From NCBI RefSeq assembly GCF_001995215.1, contig NZ_MUXN01000028.1, positions 243,485 through 307,484 of the forward strand: 64,000 bases of DNA, given 5' to 3'. The stretch comes from Amycolatopsis azurea DSM 43854 (lineage in GTDB: Bacteria; Actinomycetota; Actinomycetes; Mycobacteriales; Pseudonocardiaceae). The notes under the pieces are model-generated. The model was not told the origin of the DNA, ran no database searches, and worked only from the letters and a program-made list of their open reading frames with translations. Each line of letters starts with the position of its first letter. The first letter of the stretch is position 1. Below are positions 8,325 to 17,147 of this stretch, in pieces. A program made the translations under genes and the position numbers.

Positions 8325-8360
8325 AACCACTGTGCTTATAGTACTACACATCAAGTGGTT
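8325..8360. promoter_or_regulatory. candidate TetR operator in the tetR/VOC divergent region
   Basis: A 36-bp dyad: AACCACT (8325-8331) and AGTGGTT (8354-8360) flank TAGTACTA (8339-8346), and all share one centre at 8342.5. The intervening 7-bp spacers are not symmetric. The site is AT-rich compared with its surroundings and lies between the two divergent starts, as expected for autoregulation by the adjacent TetR protein. Confidence 0.6.
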
Positions 8361-8381
8361 CGAACTGGGAGGAAACACCAG

Positions 8382-8795
8382 ATGCAACTCAGCGGTTTCG
8401 GTGCCTGTGTGCTCGTCGACGACATCGCCGAGACCACCGCCTGGTGGAAGCGGCACCTGCGGTTGACGGTGACGATCGAGCTCGACTGGTTCTCCAGCCT
8501 CAACGTCGGAGTGCCGGGCTACGAGATGAGCTTCGCGAAGCGCGGCCACAAGGCCACGCCGGAGCCCTGGCGGGCGCAGGAGCCCGCCGGGTCGATGGTC
8601 GGGCTGATGGTCGCCGACGCGGCGGCCGAGTACGAGCGGCTGCGCGGAGAAGGGGTCAAGATCGTCACGGAGCTCGTGGACGAGGAATTCGGTCAGCGGC
8701 ACTTCTACATCGAGGACCTCAACGGCTTCCTGATCGACATCATCGAGCCGATCCCGCCGTCCCCGGAGTGGCTGGCCGCGAACGGGCTGGCCTGA
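8382..8795 (+). CDS. VOC-fold (glyoxalase/bleomycin-resistance-like) protein
   Basis: 137 residues starting at ATG 8382 behind GGGAGGAAA. The single-domain vicinal-oxygen-chelate pattern is visible: FGACVLVDDIAETTAWWKRH at the start, a central GLMVAD strand, and FYIEDLNGFLIDIIEPI at the end, with the C-terminal glutamate in the usual metal-ligand place. Family members include glyoxalases, dioxygenases and antibiotic-binding proteins, so the reaction cannot be given. Paired with the divergent TetR regulator, it is probably induced by its own substrate. Confidence 0.85.
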   Translation: MQLSGFGACVLVDDIAETTAWWKRHLRLTVTIELDWFSSLNVGVPGYEMSFAKRGHKATPEPWRAQEPAGSMVGLMVADAAAEYERLRGEGVKIVTELVDEEFGQRHFYIEDLNGFLIDIIEPIPPSPEWLAANGLA

Positions 8796-8810
8796 CCGAC
8801 AGCACGTTCC

Positions 8811-8846
8811 GTGAAGGCCTCTTTCCCCGGGGAAGGAGGCCTTCAC
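8811..8846 (+). terminator. gtgaaggcc-family hairpin after the VOC gene
   Basis: GTGAAGGCCTC (8811-8821) pairs with a matching arm ending in GGCCTTCAC (to 8846), with CCCCGGGG at the tip. It lies 15 bases after the VOC stop and belongs to a hairpin family repeated elsewhere in the window at 41549, 63334 and 63953. It probably acts as a terminator before hemW. Confidence 0.6.
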
Positions 8847-8866
8847 GGCGTGGGGGACACTGGGGT

Positions 8867-10081
8867 GTGCCCGCTCTGCTGCCCGAAACCACCACGCCCG
8901 TCGAGTCGGCGCTCCCCGAGAGCGCGCTGGAAGGACTCGGCACCCGGCCGTTCGGTGTCTACGTGCACGTCCCCTTCTGCGCGACCCGCTGCGGCTACTG
9001 CGACTTCAACACCTACACCGCCGGAGAGCTGGACAGCGATTCGTCGCCGCAGTCCTGGCTCGAAGGCCTCAAGCGCGAGTTCGACCTCGCCGCGCGGGTG
9101 CTCGGGAAGCCGCCCGCGGTCGACACCGTCTTCGTCGGCGGAGGCACGCCGTCCCTTCTCGGCGCCGACGGACTCCGGAGCGTCCTCGACGCCGTTCGCG
9201 ACACCTTCGGCCTCGCGCCGGGCGCCGAGGTGACGACCGAGTCCAATCCGGAGTCCACCTCACCCGAGTTCTTCGCGGGCATCCGTGACGCCGGATACAA
9301 CCGGATCTCGCTCGGCATGCAGTCGGCCGCGCAGCACGTGCTGAAGATCCTCGACCGCGTGCACACCGCGGGCCGTCCGGTCGCAGCCGCCGAAGAGGCG
9401 CGAGCCGCCGGGTTCGAGCACGTCAACCTCGACGTCATCTACGGCACGCCGGGGGAGCGGATCGAAGACCTCCAGGCCTCGCTGGACGCGGTGCTCGCCG
9501 CCGGCGTCGACCACGTCTCGGCGTACGCGCTGATCGTCGAGGAGGGCACCGCGCTCGCCCGCCGCATCCGCCGCGGCGAACTGCCCGCGCCGGACGACGA
9601 CGTGCTGGCCACCGACTACGAGATGATCGACCGCGTCCTCGCCACGGCGGGTCTGCGCTGGTACGAGGTGTCGAACTGGGCGACGTCTCGAGAAGCCCGC
9701 TGCCGGCACAACATCGGCTACTGGCGCGGCGGCGACTGGTGGGGGGCCGGACCCGGCGCGCACAGCCACGTCGGCGGCGTCCGCTGGTGGAACGTCAAGC
9801 ATCCGGCCCGGTACGCCGCCTCGCTCGCGGCCGGTGAGTCACCGGCCGCCGGACGTGAACTGCTGACCGGGGAAGACCGGCACCTGGAACGCGTGATGCT
9901 GGAACTCCGGCTGTCCGAAGGACTTCCGCTCGACGCCCTCGACGACGACGGCCGAGCCGAAGCCCGGGCCGCCGCCGCCGAAGGGTTGCTGGATCAGTCC
10001 GCTTTGGACGGTCAGGAGCGAGCCGTGCTGACCGATCGCGGGCGGTTGCTGGCCGACGGGCTGGTGCGACGGCTCACCTGA
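8867..10081 (+). CDS. hemW: heme chaperone HemW (radical SAM)
   Basis: 404 residues from GTG 8867. The radical-SAM cluster motif CxxxCxxC is at Cys38, Cys42 and Cys45 (FCATRCGYCDFN), preceded by GVYVHVPF, the hallmark of the HemN/HemW family. The first Cys spacing and absence of the HemN-specific N-terminal extension point to HemW, which delivers heme to target proteins rather than acting as coproporphyrinogen dehydrogenase. GTG 8867 was chosen because the longer frame would run back through the hairpin and the VOC gene. In many actinobacteria hemW lies near hrcA; here it is about 32 kb away. Confidence 0.9.
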   Translation: MPALLPETTTPVESALPESALEGLGTRPFGVYVHVPFCATRCGYCDFNTYTAGELDSDSSPQSWLEGLKREFDLAARVLGKPPAVDTVFVGGGTPSLLGADGLRSVLDAVRDTFGLAPGAEVTTESNPESTSPEFFAGIRDAGYNRISLGMQSAAQHVLKILDRVHTAGRPVAAAEEARAAGFEHVNLDVIYGTPGERIEDLQASLDAVLAAGVDHVSAYALIVEEGTALARRIRRGELPAPDDDVLATDYEMIDRVLATAGLRWYEVSNWATSREARCRHNIGYWRGGDWWGAGPGAHSHVGGVRWWNVKHPARYAASLAAGESPAAGRELLTGEDRHLERVMLELRLSEGLPLDALDDDGRAEARAAAAEGLLDQSALDGQERAVLTDRGRLLADGLVRRLT

Positions 10082-10766
10082 GCCCCAGCGCCCGGTCGAC
10101 CCAGCGGCCGACCGGCAGCGCCACCACGATCGACGCCAGCACCAGGTGAACGAGCATGAACAGCACCGCGACCGGGACGCTCGGCGGACCGCCGAGGAAC
10201 ACGATCATGTGCGAGGCCCATTTCAGTTCGGTGGGCTTCGTCCCGGCCGACCAGACGTCGTTGAGCGCCCAGAACGTCAGGTCGTTCGCGCCCGAGATCA
10301 CCACCAGGATCGACGCGATCCCGGCCTTGAGCACGTTCGCCGTCCGGCCGCCGCCGAGGCGGTACGCCATCAGTCCGAACAGGACGATGAACGTCACGAC
10401 GAACAGCTCGAACTGGTACACCGGCTGGAAGGCGTCCTCGTCGGTGGCGGCGTTCCTGGCGAACGCCTGGATCCGCATCACCAGTTCGGTGTCCAGATAG
10501 GACATGTAGACGAACACCGCGAGCACGATCAGCGCGGGACCCCATTTGGTGCGCGGGAAGAGCGCCACCGTCGCGACCGCGAACACGAACGGGCACAGCT
10601 TGAACGCCCAGTCCGCCACGCTGTCCAGCGTCTGGTCCGGCGGCAGGATCACCATGATCAGCAGCGCGGTCACCACGGCCGGGACGGCGGCCACCAGCCA
10701 CAGCCATTTTCGCCGCCGGTAGAGCGCGGGCACCCACCCGGTGGTTTCGGGCAGCGTGGCGGTCAC
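10074..10766 (-). CDS. six-helix integral membrane protein of the glycoconjugate cluster
   Basis: 230 residues from GTG 10766, overlapping the carbamoyltransferase stop as GTGA. About six hydrophobic spans are visible, for example WLWLVAAVPAVVTALLIMVI near the N-terminus and AVLFMLVHLVLASIVVALPV at the C-terminus, separated by short charged loops. The C-terminal end overlaps the convergent hemW stop by 8 bases. The family is not recognised. Tight coupling to the carbamoyltransferase, flippase and glycosyltransferase genes suggests it serves the same pathway, perhaps as a membrane anchor or accessory to export; this is inference. Confidence 0.8.
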   Translation of the reverse strand: MTATLPETTGWVPALYRRRKWLWLVAAVPAVVTALLIMVILPPDQTLDSVADWAFKLCPFVFAVATVALFPRTKWGPALIVLAVFVYMSYLDTELVMRIQAFARNAATDEDAFQPVYQFELFVVTFIVLFGLMAYRLGGGRTANVLKAGIASILVVISGANDLTFWALNDVWSAGTKPTELKWASHMIVFLGGPPSVPVAVLFMLVHLVLASIVVALPVGRWVDRALGLR

Positions 10767-12565
10767 AGATCCTCCTTCTCGGCCCAGAACGGCCCGAGGG
10801 CGAGCGCGTCGACGTCGGTCTTCAGGTAGCAGGCCACCGCGTCGGCCGGGCTGGCGACGATCGGCTCGTTGTTGTCGTTGAACGAGGTGTTGACCACCAT
10901 CGGCACCCCGGTGAGCTTCTCGAACTCGCTGATCATCCGGTAGTACAGCGGGTTGTCCGGCTCGCTCACCGTCTGCACGCGGGCGGTCCCGTCGACGTGG
11001 GTGATGGCCGGGACCTCGTCGCGTTTGTCCGGCAGGACGTCGAACACCAGCAGCATGACCGGCGACGGGTAGTCGCTGACGAACCAGTCGCCCGCGCGTT
11101 CGGCCAGGCACGACGGCGCGAACGGCCGGAACGCCTCGCGGTGCTTGACCTTCTCGTTCATCCGCGTCTTCGAATCGGGATCGCGCGGGTCGGCCACCAG
11201 GGAGCGGTTGCCGAGTGCACGCGGCCCGCATTCCATCCGGCCCTGCACCCAGCCGATGATCTTGCCCTCGGAGATCTTCTTCGCGGTGTGCGCGGCGATG
11301 TCGTCGACCTTGGTGTACCGGACACCGGCGTCCTGCAGGGCCAGTTCCATCTCGGCCTCGGTGTAGTCCGGGCCGGTGTAGGTGTAGCCGTCGCGAGGAC
11401 GCGGCTTGCCGTACTTGCCGACCGACACCTCCAGCGCCGAACCGATCGCGCAGCCGTCGTCGGCCGCGGCGGGCTGGGTGAAGAAGTCCTCGAACGGGGT
11501 CTCCAGCAGGATCCGCCCGTTCATCACGCTGTTCAGCGCGACACCGCCCGCGACGCACAGCCGCCGCGACCCGGTCTCCCGTTGGAGCCAGCGCGCCAGA
11601 TGCAGCCCGGCTTCTTCCAGTGTGACCTGCAGGGCGTAGGCGATGTCGCAGTAGTGCTGCGGCACCGGGTTCTCGGCGGTGACGCGGGTCTTGGGCCGCG
11701 CCGGGCCGAACAGGTCGGTGAACTTCTTCGACATCACGTGCTTGCCGGTGCGATGGTGACCGAAGAAGCCCAGTTCGAGCTCGTACCCGCCGTCGTCGTC
11801 GAGATGGATCAGCTGCTTGAACGCGTCGACGTAGGTGTCCTTGCCCAGCGGCGCCAGACCCATGATCTTGCCCTCGTCACGGGTCGGGTAGAAGCCGAGA
11901 TAGCCGGTGACACCGGCGTACATCGCGCCGAGCGAGTGCGGGAACTTGATCCGCCGGATGTCGATGATCCGGTTTCCCTTGCCGTGCCCCAGATACGTCG
12001 CTGTCCCGTCGCTGCCGATGCCGTCGAAGGTGAGCACCGCGGACTCCTCCCACGGCGAGATGAAGTACCCGCTGGCGGCGTGCGCCTTGTGGTGGTCGAC
12101 CAGATGCGTCTTGAACTTCGTCGGGCCGGTCCAGCCCACGGCCTCCTTCACGTCGCGTTCGAGGGTGAAGGAGCGCTTGATGTGCGCGAGCACCGCGCCA
12201 CCGACGTGGTAGTCGTCGACGCCTTTGCCGCCACCGGTTTTGAACGTCTCCACCATGCCGGCCGAGGAGCCGCCCTCGTCGCCGTTCTGGTTGCGGAACA
12301 CCTCCAGCGTCGCCGGGAAGTACTTCGCGAACACCTTCGCCGCGTGGATGCCTTCGCGCCAGCGCTGCCAGTAGTAGGCGACGTGGTCGACGTCGGCGAG
12401 CGTGATCCCGCCGCGCTCCAGGCAGAACTTGATCGCCTCGGCGGGGAAGCCCCCGTCGTGCTTCACCCGGGTGAAGCGTTCCTCTTCGGCGAACGCGATG
12501 ATCTCGCCGTCGCGCACGAGCGCGGCCGCCGAATCGTGGACCCTGCTGATACCCAGTACGTACAT
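10763..12565 (-). CDS. NodU/CmcH-type carbamoyltransferase
   Basis: 600 residues, full length for the family. The N-terminal Kae1-like domain has His10 (GISRVHDSAA), HHKAHAASGYF at 158 onward and LTFDGIGSDG; the C-terminal domain has CVAGGVALNSVMNGRIL, GRMECGPRALGNRS and VVNTSFNDNNEPIV. These enzymes transfer a carbamoyl group from carbamoyl phosphate, through carbamoyladenylate, to a hydroxyl of a sugar, antibiotic or lipid-linked intermediate in the cytosol. The neighbouring glycosyltransferase and flippase suggest the acceptor is a surface or secreted glycoconjugate. GGAGAAGG precedes the ATG. Confidence 0.93.
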   Translation of the reverse strand: MYVLGISRVHDSAAALVRDGEIIAFAEEERFTRVKHDGGFPAEAIKFCLERGGITLADVDHVAYYWQRWREGIHAAKVFAKYFPATLEVFRNQNGDEGGSSAGMVETFKTGGGKGVDDYHVGGAVLAHIKRSFTLERDVKEAVGWTGPTKFKTHLVDHHKAHAASGYFISPWEESAVLTFDGIGSDGTATYLGHGKGNRIIDIRRIKFPHSLGAMYAGVTGYLGFYPTRDEGKIMGLAPLGKDTYVDAFKQLIHLDDDGGYELELGFFGHHRTGKHVMSKKFTDLFGPARPKTRVTAENPVPQHYCDIAYALQVTLEEAGLHLARWLQRETGSRRLCVAGGVALNSVMNGRILLETPFEDFFTQPAAADDGCAIGSALEVSVGKYGKPRPRDGYTYTGPDYTEAEMELALQDAGVRYTKVDDIAAHTAKKISEGKIIGWVQGRMECGPRALGNRSLVADPRDPDSKTRMNEKVKHREAFRPFAPSCLAERAGDWFVSDYPSPVMLLVFDVLPDKRDEVPAITHVDGTARVQTVSEPDNPLYYRMISEFEKLTGVPMVVNTSFNDNNEPIVASPADAVACYLKTDVDALALGPFWAEKEDL

Positions 12566-12586
12566 GTTCCTTCTCCAGTGCGACGT

Positions 12587-13867
12587 TCAGAGTTCGGGAT
12601 GGTGGCGGCGCAGCAGCCGCCGGAGCACGGCCGCCCGGGTGCCGATGGCGAAGACGAGGGCGGCGAATCCGCCGACCGGTCCCATCGCCGGGACGAGCGC
12701 GGCGGCGGCCAGCGGAGTGGCGACCAGACCGGCGATCGAGGCCGACGCGGTGAGGGTGAGGACCTTGCTGTTGGTGTTCTCGATCAGGAAACCCGCGTAG
12801 AGCCGGACTGCGAACAGGACCGTTTCGACCAGGACGAAGACGCCGAGCACCACGTACGCGCCGACGGTGTCCTCGGCGGTCAGCACCGCGCGGGCCGCCG
12901 GGATCGCGAGCGCGACCCCCACCAGGACGAGGAAGACCAGCGAGCCCCGTTCGACCAGCTTGAGCAGTTCCGCCGCCCGGGCCCGGCCCGCCGCCGCACC
13001 GCTGCCGCGCATCCGCGCCGAGACCGTGGGCTGGTGCACCCTGAGCTGGTAGAACAGCAGCGAGCAGAACGCGCTGCTGGCCAGCAAGGCGACGTAGAAC
13101 GGTCCACTGTCGACGGTCCGGCCCGCCAGGGCGAGGACCCCGAAGACCGACGACGTCGCCAGCACGTCCAGCACCTCGGTCATCCCGAGCAGCACGGTGC
13201 TGCGGCCGAAAGCGGGCCAGAGCCGGTGACCGTCGATCCTTTCCGCGCGCAGCCACTCCTTCGGCAGCAGCGCCGCGGAGGCGCCCAGGATGAGCAGGAT
13301 TCCGCCGAGCAGCAAGACGAGATGGGTCAACGGCGACCAGCGCGCGAACCAGGTGCCCACCGTCACGACGCCGACCACCACCGCCCCGGCGCTGAAGGCC
13401 AGTGCGTCCAAAGTGGACTTCCCACGCAGGCGGTGCAGACCAGAGACGGTCATCAGCAGCCCGCCGGAGATCGCCCAGCCCGCGGCCGTCAGGTACAGCG
13501 CCGCGTCCGAACGCGGGGCGACCACCAGCGCGACCGTCATCGCCGCCAGGACCACCAGTACCGGTGCCACGGCGATCCGGATCGCCAGCGCCGCCACCGC
13601 GTTCCGGGTCGTCTTGAGTCGGGGCAGGCATTTCAGCGCCGACTTCTCGGCCGCGGACGGGACGAAGTTCAGCCACGACATCATCCCGAGCGCGGTGGCG
13701 AACCGGCCGTAGTCGTGTCCTCCCCAGGCCGTGATCAGGACCAGCCCCATGGCCTGGATCGCCAGTCGGAAGGCGCCACGGCCCGCGAGCAGCCGGAGCA
13801 CCGTCGACGGTTTCGGCGCCGCGATCGACGCGGTGCCGGAGCCGTCGGTGAGCGACGTGCCGGTCAA
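12587..13867 (-). CDS. polysaccharide/oligosaccharide flippase-like membrane protein (MATE/Wzx fold)
   Basis: About 426 residues with some 11-12 hydrophobic helices, for example AALAIRIAVAPVLVVLAAMT and THLVLLLGGILLILGASAAL. Short basic loops and the overall layout match the Wzx/MurJ-like superfamily that flips lipid-linked saccharides across the membrane. The start is uncertain: TTG 13867 overlaps the upstream stop as TTGA and is the best coupled choice; GTG codons a little downstream are alternatives. It lies between the GT2-ATP-grasp fusion and the carbamoyltransferase in the same minus-strand operon, fitting a translocation step. Substrate is unknown. Confidence 0.78.
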   Translation of the reverse strand: MTGTSLTDGSGTASIAAPKPSTVLRLLAGRGAFRLAIQAMGLVLITAWGGHDYGRFATALGMMSWLNFVPSAAEKSALKCLPRLKTTRNAVAALAIRIAVAPVLVVLAAMTVALVVAPRSDAALYLTAAGWAISGGLLMTVSGLHRLRGKSTLDALAFSAGAVVVGVVTVGTWFARWSPLTHLVLLLGGILLILGASAALLPKEWLRAERIDGHRLWPAFGRSTVLLGMTEVLDVLATSSVFGVLALAGRTVDSGPFYVALLASSAFCSLLFYQLRVHQPTVSARMRGSGAAAGRARAAELLKLVERGSLVFLVLVGVALAIPAARAVLTAEDTVGAYVVLGVFVLVETVLFAVRLYAGFLIENTNSKVLTLTASASIAGLVATPLAAAALVPAMGPVGGFAALVFAIGTRAAVLRRLLRRHHPEL

Positions 13868-16098
13868 GGGAGCGGTACCGCCAGACCCTGCTCGTCGAGC
13901 AGGAACTTCAGGGTGCCGCGCAGTTCGTCCTCCGCCGCCAGCACGGCCGGGACGGTCGGCGCCGAAAGCACGGCGTAGCCCATCTTGTAGCCCGCCTGCT
14001 CGTACGGCTTGACGAAGGAATCCTGTTCCGCGAACAGTTCCAGGCTGCTCACCGCGGGCATCGCGCGGACCTCGTCGGTGCCTTCGATCCGGATGATCCG
14101 GCCGCCGCGGTCCGAGGCGAGGATGTGCACGAGCGTCGGTCGCGGGTCGCGCGGCGAGAGCACGACCTCGCCGCCGGTCGCGGCGGCGATCCCCGCGGCG
14201 ATCAGGTCGACGCCGGTGCTGAGCTCGATCGCCTCGGCCAGGCCGTTCCCGCCCATCCGGGCGCCCATTTCGATCAGGTAGAACTTCCCGTCGCGGCCGA
14301 GGACGGCGTCGAGGGTGAGCGGCCCGGTGCGGTAGCCGAGTTCGGCGCACAACGCGGCCAGCATCAACGGCAGCGCGCGATCGACCACCGGCGGCAGCCC
14401 GGCGGGCAGCAGATGGGACGCCGTCACGAAGAACGGCGGCGGGGTGAGCGTGCGCCGGGTGACCGCGTGGAACACGATCCGGCCGTCGACCACGAGCGCT
14501 TCGATCGTGTAATGCGAGCCGTCGAGGTGTTCTTCGACGACGAGCCGCCCGGACGGCGAGAACGCGAGCGATTCGCTGAACGCGGTGTCCAGGCCACCGG
14601 GGCTCGCGCACGAGACGACCCCGCGGCTCCCGGAGGAGTCGACCGGTTTCACCAGGGTGGGGAAGCGCAGCTGCTGCGCGGCGAGGGCGAGGTCCGGTCC
14701 GGGTTTCCCGCCGACACTGCGGTAGGTCGGCAGGCGCAGCCGGTCGCAGAGCTCACGGAAGACGGACTTGTCGACGGAAGCGGCGACGGCGGCTTCGGGC
14801 AGCGGATCCGGCAGGTTCCAGTGCCTGGTGAGCCAGGCGAGCGTGGGCAGCCCGACGTCGCTGGCCGGGCAGAGCACCCCGGCGATGTCGTCCCGGCCGT
14901 CCAGCGCGGCCGCGATCTGTTCCGGCGCGCGGACACTGACCTGCACGAACTCGTCGGCCAGCGCCGCCGCCGGCGCGCTCGTGCGGACGTCGACGCAGAT
15001 GGTGCGGAACCCGAGTTCCCGCGCCCGGTGGTACGTGCTGACCGAACCGTCGGCCCCGCCCAGGATCACCAGGCTCCGAGGTGCCGCCGTGTCTTCGGTG
15101 TTCTTCACTCCCGCTTGCCTTTCCCCAGGATGGACCTCGGCCATGGCCGAGGCGTAGAGCCGGTCGTCCTCGTCGACCGCGAAGTTGGCTTCCCTGATGT
15201 AGAACTGCCGTGGCCTCGGCTGCCCCGCGCCGACCACGACCAGGTAGCGGACGGTCAGCGCGAGCACGGTCAGCAGGACGGCGAACATGACGAATTCCAG
15301 CGCCGACGCGGCGTTGAGGCCGAGAAGCCCGGTGGCGGCCGCGATCCCGGCGAGCACCGAGATCCCGGCGGTCAGCACCGCCGCGCACGACGCCACCGTC
15401 GTCAACCGCCGGGTGAAGCCGACGAACAGCTCGATGGCGTGCGAGGACAGAAAACCGAAGCCCACTTTGGACTCGCCGCGTTCCCTGGCCCGGTGTGCCA
15501 CCGGGACCGTGGTGTAGCGGCTGGTCAGCCTCGGCACGGTGGCGAGGAAGTAGGGGGTGCCCAGCCGGAGGTCGACGATCTCGCGGGCGAGTTCCGTGCG
15601 CACCAGCCGGAAGGCGGTCGCGCCGGGCGGGATCTCGATGCGCAGCACGCGGCGGCCGAGAAAATGAAAGGCCGCGGTGCCCCAGCGCCGCAGTAAAGGA
15701 TCTTGCCTATTGGTCCGGACGCCGAAAACGGCGTCGTACCCTTCCTCGGCCGTGGTGATCAATTTCTTCGCTTCGGAAGCGGGGAACTGCTGGTCGGCGT
15801 CGATATGCAAGATCCACGGTTTCCCCGCGTAGCGATAGCCCGCGGAAAAAGCGGCTTCGAACCCGAAGTTGCGGGTGAAGGACACGTAGCGCACCCGGGG
15901 ATCCCTGTGCGCGAGTGCGCGGACGACGTCCAGTGTCCCGTCCGTGCTCCCGTCGTCCACATAGAGCAGTTCGAGTGGGAGATTTCCCAACTCGGCGATG
16001 ATCTCCCGGTATGAGGGCTCGACGTTGTCGACTTCGTTGAAGCACGGAACGACCACGGTGAGTCCACACTGAACAGGTCCGGGTATCGACGAGTTCAT
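13864..16098 (-). CDS. GT2 glycosyltransferase-ATP-grasp fusion protein
   Basis: 744 residues joining two enzymes. Residues 10-230 are a GT2 polyisoprenyl-phosphate-type glycosyltransferase: VVVPCFNEVDN, VDDGSTDGT at 47-55 and HIDADQQFP with DxD at 100-102. Two membrane helices follow at about 232-260 and 268-290, as in DPM/GtrB enzymes. Residues 341-744 form an ATP-grasp ligase with LVILGGADGS, the GSRGVV loop, and YLIEMGARMGGNG near the active site. ATP-grasp enzymes join a carboxylate to an amine or thiol. The fusion predicts that sugar transfer to a lipid carrier and an amide-forming step are coupled at the membrane. It heads the minus arm of the cluster. Confidence 0.85.
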   Translation of the reverse strand: MNSSIPGPVQCGLTVVVPCFNEVDNVEPSYREIIAELGNLPLELLYVDDGSTDGTLDVVRALAHRDPRVRYVSFTRNFGFEAAFSAGYRYAGKPWILHIDADQQFPASEAKKLITTAEEGYDAVFGVRTNRQDPLLRRWGTAAFHFLGRRVLRIEIPPGATAFRLVRTELAREIVDLRLGTPYFLATVPRLTSRYTTVPVAHRARERGESKVGFGFLSSHAIELFVGFTRRLTTVASCAAVLTAGISVLAGIAAATGLLGLNAASALEFVMFAVLLTVLALTVRYLVVVGAGQPRPRQFYIREANFAVDEDDRLYASAMAEVHPGERQAGVKNTEDTAAPRSLVILGGADGSVSTYHRARELGFRTICVDVRTSAPAAALADEFVQVSVRAPEQIAAALDGRDDIAGVLCPASDVGLPTLAWLTRHWNLPDPLPEAAVAASVDKSVFRELCDRLRLPTYRSVGGKPGPDLALAAQQLRFPTLVKPVDSSGSRGVVSCASPGGLDTAFSESLAFSPSGRLVVEEHLDGSHYTIEALVVDGRIVFHAVTRRTLTPPPFFVTASHLLPAGLPPVVDRALPLMLAALCAELGYRTGPLTLDAVLGRDGKFYLIEMGARMGGNGLAEAIELSTGVDLIAAGIAAATGGEVVLSPRDPRPTLVHILASDRGGRIIRIEGTDEVRAMPAVSSLELFAEQDSFVKPYEQAGYKMGYAVLSAPTVPAVLAAEDELRGTLKFLLDEQGLAVPLP

Positions 16099-16385
16099 CC
16101 GCCGAATCCCTGCAGTGTGTGCGCTATTGTGTTCGTAGCGTCACTCGTCGTGATTTCACGGTTCATGAGTCCCCTTGACCCCAGGCGTCCGGCAGGTCGT
16201 GCCGGATCGAAAGTTCCCGGTGTTATAGGCAGGTTCACTTTGCTCACGCCAGCACATACCGAAAGTTGGTCCTTTCAGCTCAGTCGAAAAGGTGGGAAGT
16301 TCGCAGAAAACCGGATGAACCAGACATGGGGTGTTTTCAAACCGGCGTCCATGACGCAGGCTTGCGCGCCATGTGGAAAGTGGGG
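16099..16385. other. divergent intergenic region between the two arms of the glycoconjugate cluster
   Basis: About 290 bases, visibly less GC-rich than the flanking genes, separate the minus-strand GT2-ATP-grasp gene from the plus-strand arm. They must hold divergent promoters, but no consensus -35/-10 pair or long palindrome stands out. Frames within it look non-coding. Confidence 0.5.
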
Positions 16386-17147
16386 GTGAGTGCTGCCTGG
16401 CGGGCCGCCTATCGGCGATCCGTGCGGTCGGCCTTCGCGACGGTGCCGTTCTATCGCGAACGCTGGGCGCTCGACGGCAGAACGGATCCCGTGCTGGTGC
16501 CCGGTCGCACCGGGACGGACTCCGGCGCGGCGTCGCTGGCCGAGGCGGTGCACAAGATCGTCGACCTCGTGCCGCTCGCCGGTGGCACGCAACGGATCGA
16601 GCCGAACCGGGGGCTGGGGCCCGTGCTGCGCGGGGCACGTTCGGTGACCGGGGACGCGCTGGTCGTCGTGCTCGGCGACGAGCGGATGCGGCCGCCGTCG
16701 GACCTGCCTCGCGGAGTCCGTTGCTGTGTGGTGGATCCCGATGTCCCGGCGCCGGGCGTGCTCGCGGAACTGGCCTCGGCGCTCCGCGGTGGCCGTCGCG
16801 TGGTCGCGGTCGGTGACGACAAGCAGCTCGCCGCTTTCGGTGCGGCACTGCCCGAAGACCGTGCGTACCGGGTCGAGTCCGTGCCGCGGCGAGAACTGGA
16901 CACAATGGACACCGGGCCGTACGGCGTGCTGCACGATCCGGCGCTGGGATACCTGGGCGCGATCGAGGCGTGCGGCCGCTGGCACCTCGACTGGCCCCGC
17001 GTCTACGCGCGGCCCACCTCGGGCGGGCTCGCGTTCACCTTGCTGCGCCAGGATTCCCCGCGGTTCGTGGACGTGCTCCCGGCGGGCGGGGTGCGCGGCG
17101 AGATCGCGCCGTGCCCGCGGCACGGCACCCCGGTCGTGCTCACGTGA
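16386..17147 (+). CDS. unrecognised protein heading the four-GNAT arm
   Basis: 253 residues from GTG 16386 (GGAAAG about 9 bases upstream); ATG 16371 is an alternative with no ribosome site. I do not recognise the family securely. The N-terminal SVRSAFATVPFYRERWAL resembles the start of PaaK/CapK-like adenylate-forming enzymes, but the rest lacks their AMP-binding motifs. The middle has Rossmann-like strands such as ALVVVLGDERM and RRVVAVGDDKQL. It overlaps the first GNAT gene as GTGA and is thus translationally coupled to it. A degenerate activating enzyme or carrier for the GNAT proteins is only a guess. Confidence 0.7.
   Translation: MSAAWRAAYRRSVRSAFATVPFYRERWALDGRTDPVLVPGRTGTDSGAASLAEAVHKIVDLVPLAGGTQRIEPNRGLGPVLRGARSVTGDALVVVLGDERMRPPSDLPRGVRCCVVDPDVPAPGVLAELASALRGGRRVVAVGDDKQLAAFGAALPEDRAYRVESVPRRELDTMDTGPYGVLHDPALGYLGAIEACGRWHLDWPRVYARPTSGGLAFTLLRQDSPRFVDVLPAGGVRGEIAPCPRHGTPVVLT

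Noticed and set aside
10997..13978. A 993-codon open frame on the plus strand opposite the carbamoyltransferase and flippase genes
   Set aside because: It is the antisense shadow of well-supported genes; its composition is Arg/Gly/His/Asp-rich with no domain, a standard artefact of high-GC DNA.
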